NCBI RefSeq assembly: GCF_030052815.1
Contig: NC_079503.1
Span: forward strand, 51,936,735 to 52,000,734
Direction of reading: 5' to 3'
DNA length: 64,000 nt
Source of the DNA: Hevea brasiliensis
Lineage: Eukaryota > Streptophyta > Magnoliopsida > Malpighiales > Euphorbiaceae
How positions within the stretch are numbered: the first letter of the stretch is position 1; each line of letters starts with the position of its first letter. Shown here one piece after another: positions 60,258 through 64,000 of the stretch. Made by a program: the position numbers and the translations under genes. The notes below the pieces were generated by a model. It had not been told where the DNA came from, made no database searches, and saw only the letters and a list, made by a program, of their open reading frames with translations.

Positions 60258-60960
60258 GAAAAGAAGCTGTATGCTAAGCTGTCCAAGTGTGACTTCTGGA
60301 TGAGTGAAATCTCCTTTCTTTGACACATAGTATCAGCTGAGGGGATTAGAGTGGATCCCAAAAAGATAAAAGCAGTGATGGAATGGAAGCCTCCTAGAAA
60401 TACAACTGAGGTCAGAAGTTTCTTGGGGCTAGCTGGGTATTATAGAAGATTTGTGAAGGGGTTCTTTCTTATAGCTGCTCCAATGACCAAGTTGTTGCAC
60501 AAGATTATGAAATTTGGCTGGAACAATAAGTGCCAAGCCAGTTTTGAGAGGCTAAAGGCTATGTTGACAGAAGCACCAGTGTTAACACAGCCAGTTTCGG
60601 GAAAAGACTTTGTGGTCTATAGTGATGCCTCGCATAATAGGCTAGGGTGTGTATTGATGCAAGAGGGGAAAGTGGTCGCCTATGCTTTTATGCAGTTAAG
60701 GCCACATGAATAGAACTACCCTACTCATGACCTGGAGTTAGCAGCAATTATCTTCGCACTGAAGATATGGAGGCATTACTTATATGGTGAAAAATGCTAC
60801 ATCTATACAGACCATAAGAGTCTAAAATATTTACCAACTCAGAAGGATCTCAATCTTAGACAGAGGCGATGGATTGAGTTCCTAAAGGACTATGATTGTG
60901 TGATAGATTATCATCTTGGGAAGGCAAATGTAGTTGCTGATGCTTCGAGCAGGAAATCCA
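60258..60960 (+). pseudogene. pol: RT thumb, connection and RNase H, degenerate (element C)
   Basis: AKLSKCDFW and a TGA at about 60320 in place of the Gly in FLGHIVS are followed by [17 protein letters not shown]. RNase H has [20 protein letters not shown], a TAG at about 60711 replacing Gln in [30 protein letters not shown] and [30 protein letters not shown], so the acidic residues of the domain are all present, unlike in element B. Confidence 0.85.
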
Positions 60961-62511
60961 TCACAGCTTTAAGATCACTAAATGCCTGTCTGTCCTTAGC
61001 TCAAGATGGAGCTATTTTGGCTGAGTTACAAGTGAGGCCAACCCTGCTACAGCAGATACAAGATAAGCAGAGGGCAGATGAAAAATTAATGGCCATTGCG
61101 GGTAAAATTCCAGAGGGAAAGGAAACTGAATATGAGGTGAAAGTATATGGGTGTCTGTACTATAGAGGAAGAGTGTGTGTACTAGATGATGGGGAATTAA
61201 AGACTAGTATTCTGAAAGAAGCACACACTAGTGTTTATGCTATGCACCCGGGAAGCACGAAAATGTATAATGATTTGAACCCTCATTATTGGTGGCCTGG
61301 TATGAAGAGGGATATAGCTGACTATGTGACTAAGTGTTTGACATGTCAGCAAATTAAAGCAGAACATCAAGTTCCATCAGGATTGCTATAGCCTATAAGC
61401 ATACTTGAATGGAAATGGGACCGGGTCACTATGGATTTTGTTAGTGGTCTACCTCTCACCCAAAAGAAGTATGATGTAGTGTGGGTGATAGTGGATAGAT
61501 TGACGAAGTCAGCACATTTTCTGGCAGTTAGGACTGACTACTCACTAGAGAAGTTAGCAGAATTATATATCAGTGAGATAGTTAGACTGCATGGAATCCC
61601 ACTTTCCATCATATCTGACCGAGACCCAAGGTTTACATCGAGATTCTGAAAAAAGTTGCAAGAAGCCTTGGGCACACAACTTCGCTTTAGCACAACTTTT
61701 CATCCCCAAACAGATGAACAGTCAAACGAGTAATCTAGGTAAACCTAAGAACTAATTGAATTTTCACAATTAATAAATTGAAATAATAGTAACAATGTGA
61801 ATTATGTGATAGATCTTGGAGGATATGCTAAGGAGTTGTGTCATTGAGTTTGAGGGGAGATGGGATAGATACCTCCTACTGGCAGAATTTGGATATAACA
61901 ATAGCTACCAAGCTAGCATTTAAATGGCTCCGTATCTAGTGTGTTGGACTGAATTGGGCGAAGATAAGCTGGTAGGACCAGACCTGGTGAAACAGACTGA
62001 GGAGAAAGTGAAGATAATTAAAGCTAACCTGAAGGTACCTCAAATAGATAGAAATCTTATGCCGACTTGAAGAGAAAAGAGATAGAGTATGCAGTTGGTG
62101 ATAAAGTGTGTCTCAAAGTGTCACTGTGGAAGAAAGTACTGAGGTTTGGGAGAAAGGGTAAGTTAAGCCCTAGGTTCATTGGCCCATATGAAGTCATTGA
62201 ACGTGTGGGACCAGTGGCCTATCGACTAGCTTTACCACCAGAACTGGATAAAATCCATAATGTATTCCATGTTTCTATGCTGAGAAGATATCACTCAGAC
62301 CCTTCACATGTCATTTCCATGGAAGAGATTGAAATCCAACCAAACTTGACATATACAGAAGAACCTATACAGATCCTAGCTTGGGAAGTGAAGGAACTGA
62401 GAAATAAATAAATTCCACTGGTGAAAGTGCTTTTGAGGCACCACAATACCGAAGAGGCAACTTGGGAAAGTGAAGAGACGATGAGGCAACAGTTCCCTCA
62501 GCTGTTTGAAT
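60961..62511 (+). pseudogene. int: Integrase with chromodomain and intron, degenerate (element C)
   Basis: The HHCC finger is intact ([14 protein letters not shown]...CLTCQQ, to about 61350). TAG at about 61390 replaces Gln in GLLQPI. The catalytic core has MDFVSGLP and IISDRDPRF, but the Trp codon at 61647 is TGA, and a one-base deletion near 61727 shifts the frame at the catalytic Glu. TAG 61736-61738 ends the exon, and the 74-bp intron follows. The second exon has lost the segment around EALYGRKCRTP by deletion. The tail keeps RFIGPYEVIERVGPVAYRLALPP and the chromodomain (EPIQILAWEVKELRNK, a TAA near 62409, NTEEATWESEE). Confidence 0.82.
61739..61812 (+). other. Putative spliceosomal intron in integrase (element C, 74 bp)
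   Basis: It starts GTAAACC, ends TGATAG, and lies at the same codon boundary as the 75-bp intron of element B. Internal words shared with B include AATTGAATT and AAATTGAAAT..TAATA.TAAC. Homology of the flanking exons makes the boundary unambiguous. Confidence 0.75.
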
Positions 62512-62541
62512 CAGGTAATTTTCAAGGACGAAATTTTTCTT

Positions 62542-62554
62542 AGAGGGGAAGAGT
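62542..62554 (+). other. Polypurine tract (element C)
   Basis: AGAGGGGAAGAGT directly precedes the 3' LTR start at 62555, as in element B. Confidence 0.8.
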
Positions 62555-63580
62555 TGTAACATCCTCACTTTAGCTAGTCCGTACAGTCTACTGTTCTAGT
62601 GACCAATGTTAGTCCGAGTAGCTAGAATGTTTGAAATTATAAATAGACTAGAGTGAGGAGTTATAAAGAAACTAAATAATGCTCATAAAAATCAAGGAAA
62701 AATTTTAGAAACGAAATAGACTAAGGTTAAACGAGCCAAAACACCAGGGATGAGTAACCCAAAGGGGAAGTGACGGTGAAGGCCGTTAGTAACCCTAGAC
62801 CCGAGGGAAAAATTATAAAATAATTTTTGGGACTCCAGAGAAGGGTCATTGAGATTCTTATGGCATTAGAATGCCAAGGAAATACTTGGAAAAATTTTTC
62901 CATTGGTACACACAATTTTGGCTCGTTAAGCCAAACGGAGGGCATTTTGGTCATTTCGTCTTCAGTGATAATTTTTGGCCAACTTATCCAGTTAAATAAA
63001 TAATTTCTATAACATAAAATATGAATAAATGTTATTAAAAATTTAATTGAAATTAAATAGACAAGAAAAGGAGAGAAAATGAAAGAAAATGAAATTATGA
63101 CATCATAATGATGTCATTAAAACTCTCCCAACCAATCCAATGTTGACACATGGCATAAGCTTATTAAAATAGAACAAATGAGCTGAAAAATGAAAAAAAA
63201 AAAAATCAGAACTCTCTCCCTCATCTTCTTCTTGCCGTCACACATACCCTCCATGGCCACCATGAACAAGCTTTTTAAAGCTTAATTTCCCTAACTTTTA
63301 CCTAACTAAACCCTATATTCCCAACATAAAAAAGTGTTCTTACATCTTGGAGATTCTTTTGGAAGCAAAAAGAAAGGAAAAAGAAGAACCCTAGCAAGTG
63401 GGAAATCTCACTGCATTAGAGGTTTGTGACCTAACATTGGTTTTCACTTTAAATTCATGTTTAAAGACTATGAATGAGTGCAAATGAAAAAGAAATTGAT
63501 GAAATACCATTTGTATGCCATCCCTAAATTTTGGCAGTCTTGGTTGGGGTATGATTGTGATGAGTTTTATGGAGTTAAAA
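62555..63580 (+). repeat. Element C 3' LTR, first 1.03 kb
   Basis: It aligns with 50657-50891 followed by 54415-55218 of the 5' LTR. It is cut at GGAGTTAAAA by a minus-orientation LTR. The 5' LTR shows the empty site at GGAGTTAAAATGGTAG (about 55204). Confidence 0.85.
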
Positions 63581-64000
63581 TGTCACACCCTACCCCTCTG
63601 TAAGGCATAACATGATCCCGTAGTATACCTAATGAATTACCAACTCCGTCTACTGATAATCCATTAAATACACTACAAGGGATTTTAAAAACTTTTCTTA
63701 CTTCTTTTACAGTGGTGAGCACTATTTACAGGTGTGAAAGACTTTGGTGAACTGAAGTGAAACAACTAACTCATTTGATTTATTTGGAATATCTGTAAAA
63801 ATTTTGGCAAGGTGCCATTTGTATTTTGGACAAAACAGTTCTTGAAAACTCAGAAAAGCACTTCAATATATTTTCAAATCTCAACTCCAACATTTTTATC
63901 AACACAACACATTTCTCAAGTCAAATCCACAGTGATTTTCAAAGACTAAGATACAAAGATATAACACAATTTTTACAAGCCAAATAACTCATATTTATTT
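63581..64000 (-). repeat. Family D LTR, start (runs off the window)
   Basis: TGTCACACCCTACCCCTCTG at 63581 matches the starts at 37016 and 42483, and the similarity continues to the window end. TAAAA (63576-63580) is the presumed left duplication. Whether it is a solo LTR or part of a full element cannot be seen. Confidence 0.85.

Larger units (their letters stand above)
50657..63580 (+). mobile_element. Tekay/Del-type chromovirus element C (both LTRs)
   Basis: It comprises a 5' LTR (50657-57326), PBS (57334-57345), gag (57457-59030), protease, RT, RNase H, integrase with intron and chromodomain (to about 62510), PPT (62542-62554) and a 3' LTR (62555-63580, cut by another LTR). It inserted in the protease of element D, with ACAGT at 50652-50656 the presumed left duplication. 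By hand count the first 235 bp of the two LTRs differ at about 15 sites, nearly all transitions, so the element is old but younger than D. It contains a nested solo LTR and a TRIM. Confidence 0.88.

Overview
The window is plant nuclear DNA, almost entirely transposable elements. No intact cellular gene, tRNA, genuine rRNA gene or CRISPR array is visible. The content points to a dicot: Ty3/gypsy elements of the chromodomain Tekay/Del type and of the Athila type, TRIM elements primed by initiator tRNA-Met, a Cassandra element carrying 5S rRNA-like sequence, and a CACTA-like DNA transposon. A Euphorbiaceae-like genome (rubber tree or cassava type) is a guess from general impression only. Every coding region is broken, mostly by stops of the CAA/CAG-to-TAA/TAG or TGG-to-TGA/TAG kind, as expected of old methylated heterochromatin.

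Layout. 1-568: tandem TRIM (three LTRs, two internal segments) inside an Athila-type element (gag 570-2219, PBS 2467-2484, LTR 2491-4074, minus strand). The Athila element itself cut a minus-strand Tekay pol fragment (4077-5822). 5823-6931: an LTR fragment. 6932-16481: plus-strand Tekay element B, whose 5' LTR end, PBS and gag start are deleted but which keeps a nearly continuous integrase-chromodomain region with a 75-bp GT-AG intron. 16482-18253: another minus-strand LTR. 18254-19070: unassigned AT-rich DNA. 19071-22277: a probable solo LTR. 22315-30101: a CACTA-like transposon (TIRs and a 3-bp TTC duplication) with LTR sequences nested in it. 30167-30949: Cassandra TRIM. 30950-31757: unassigned.

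31758-64000 is a deep nest. LTR F (31758-35215) is interrupted by LTR element E (35216-41985), which contains a solo LTR (37016-40838) and is interrupted by element D (from 41986). D's 5' LTR contains an inverted solo LTR of its own family (42483-46324), and D's protease is interrupted by element C (from 50657). C carries a solo LTR in its 5' LTR (50892-54414), a TRIM in gag (58074-58465) and another LTR in its 3' LTR (from 63581). Target-site duplications support most of these calls.

The Tekay LTRs share features that ordinary annotation does not name: a conserved block near the 5' terminus, a body made of degenerate repeats of about 190-210 bp (an exact 192-bp array in E), and a stem-loop module, two hairpins in some families, at an equivalent position near the LTR 3' end. 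The stem-loop keeps pairing while its sequence changes. It and the in-frame integrase intron are the two most interesting observations.
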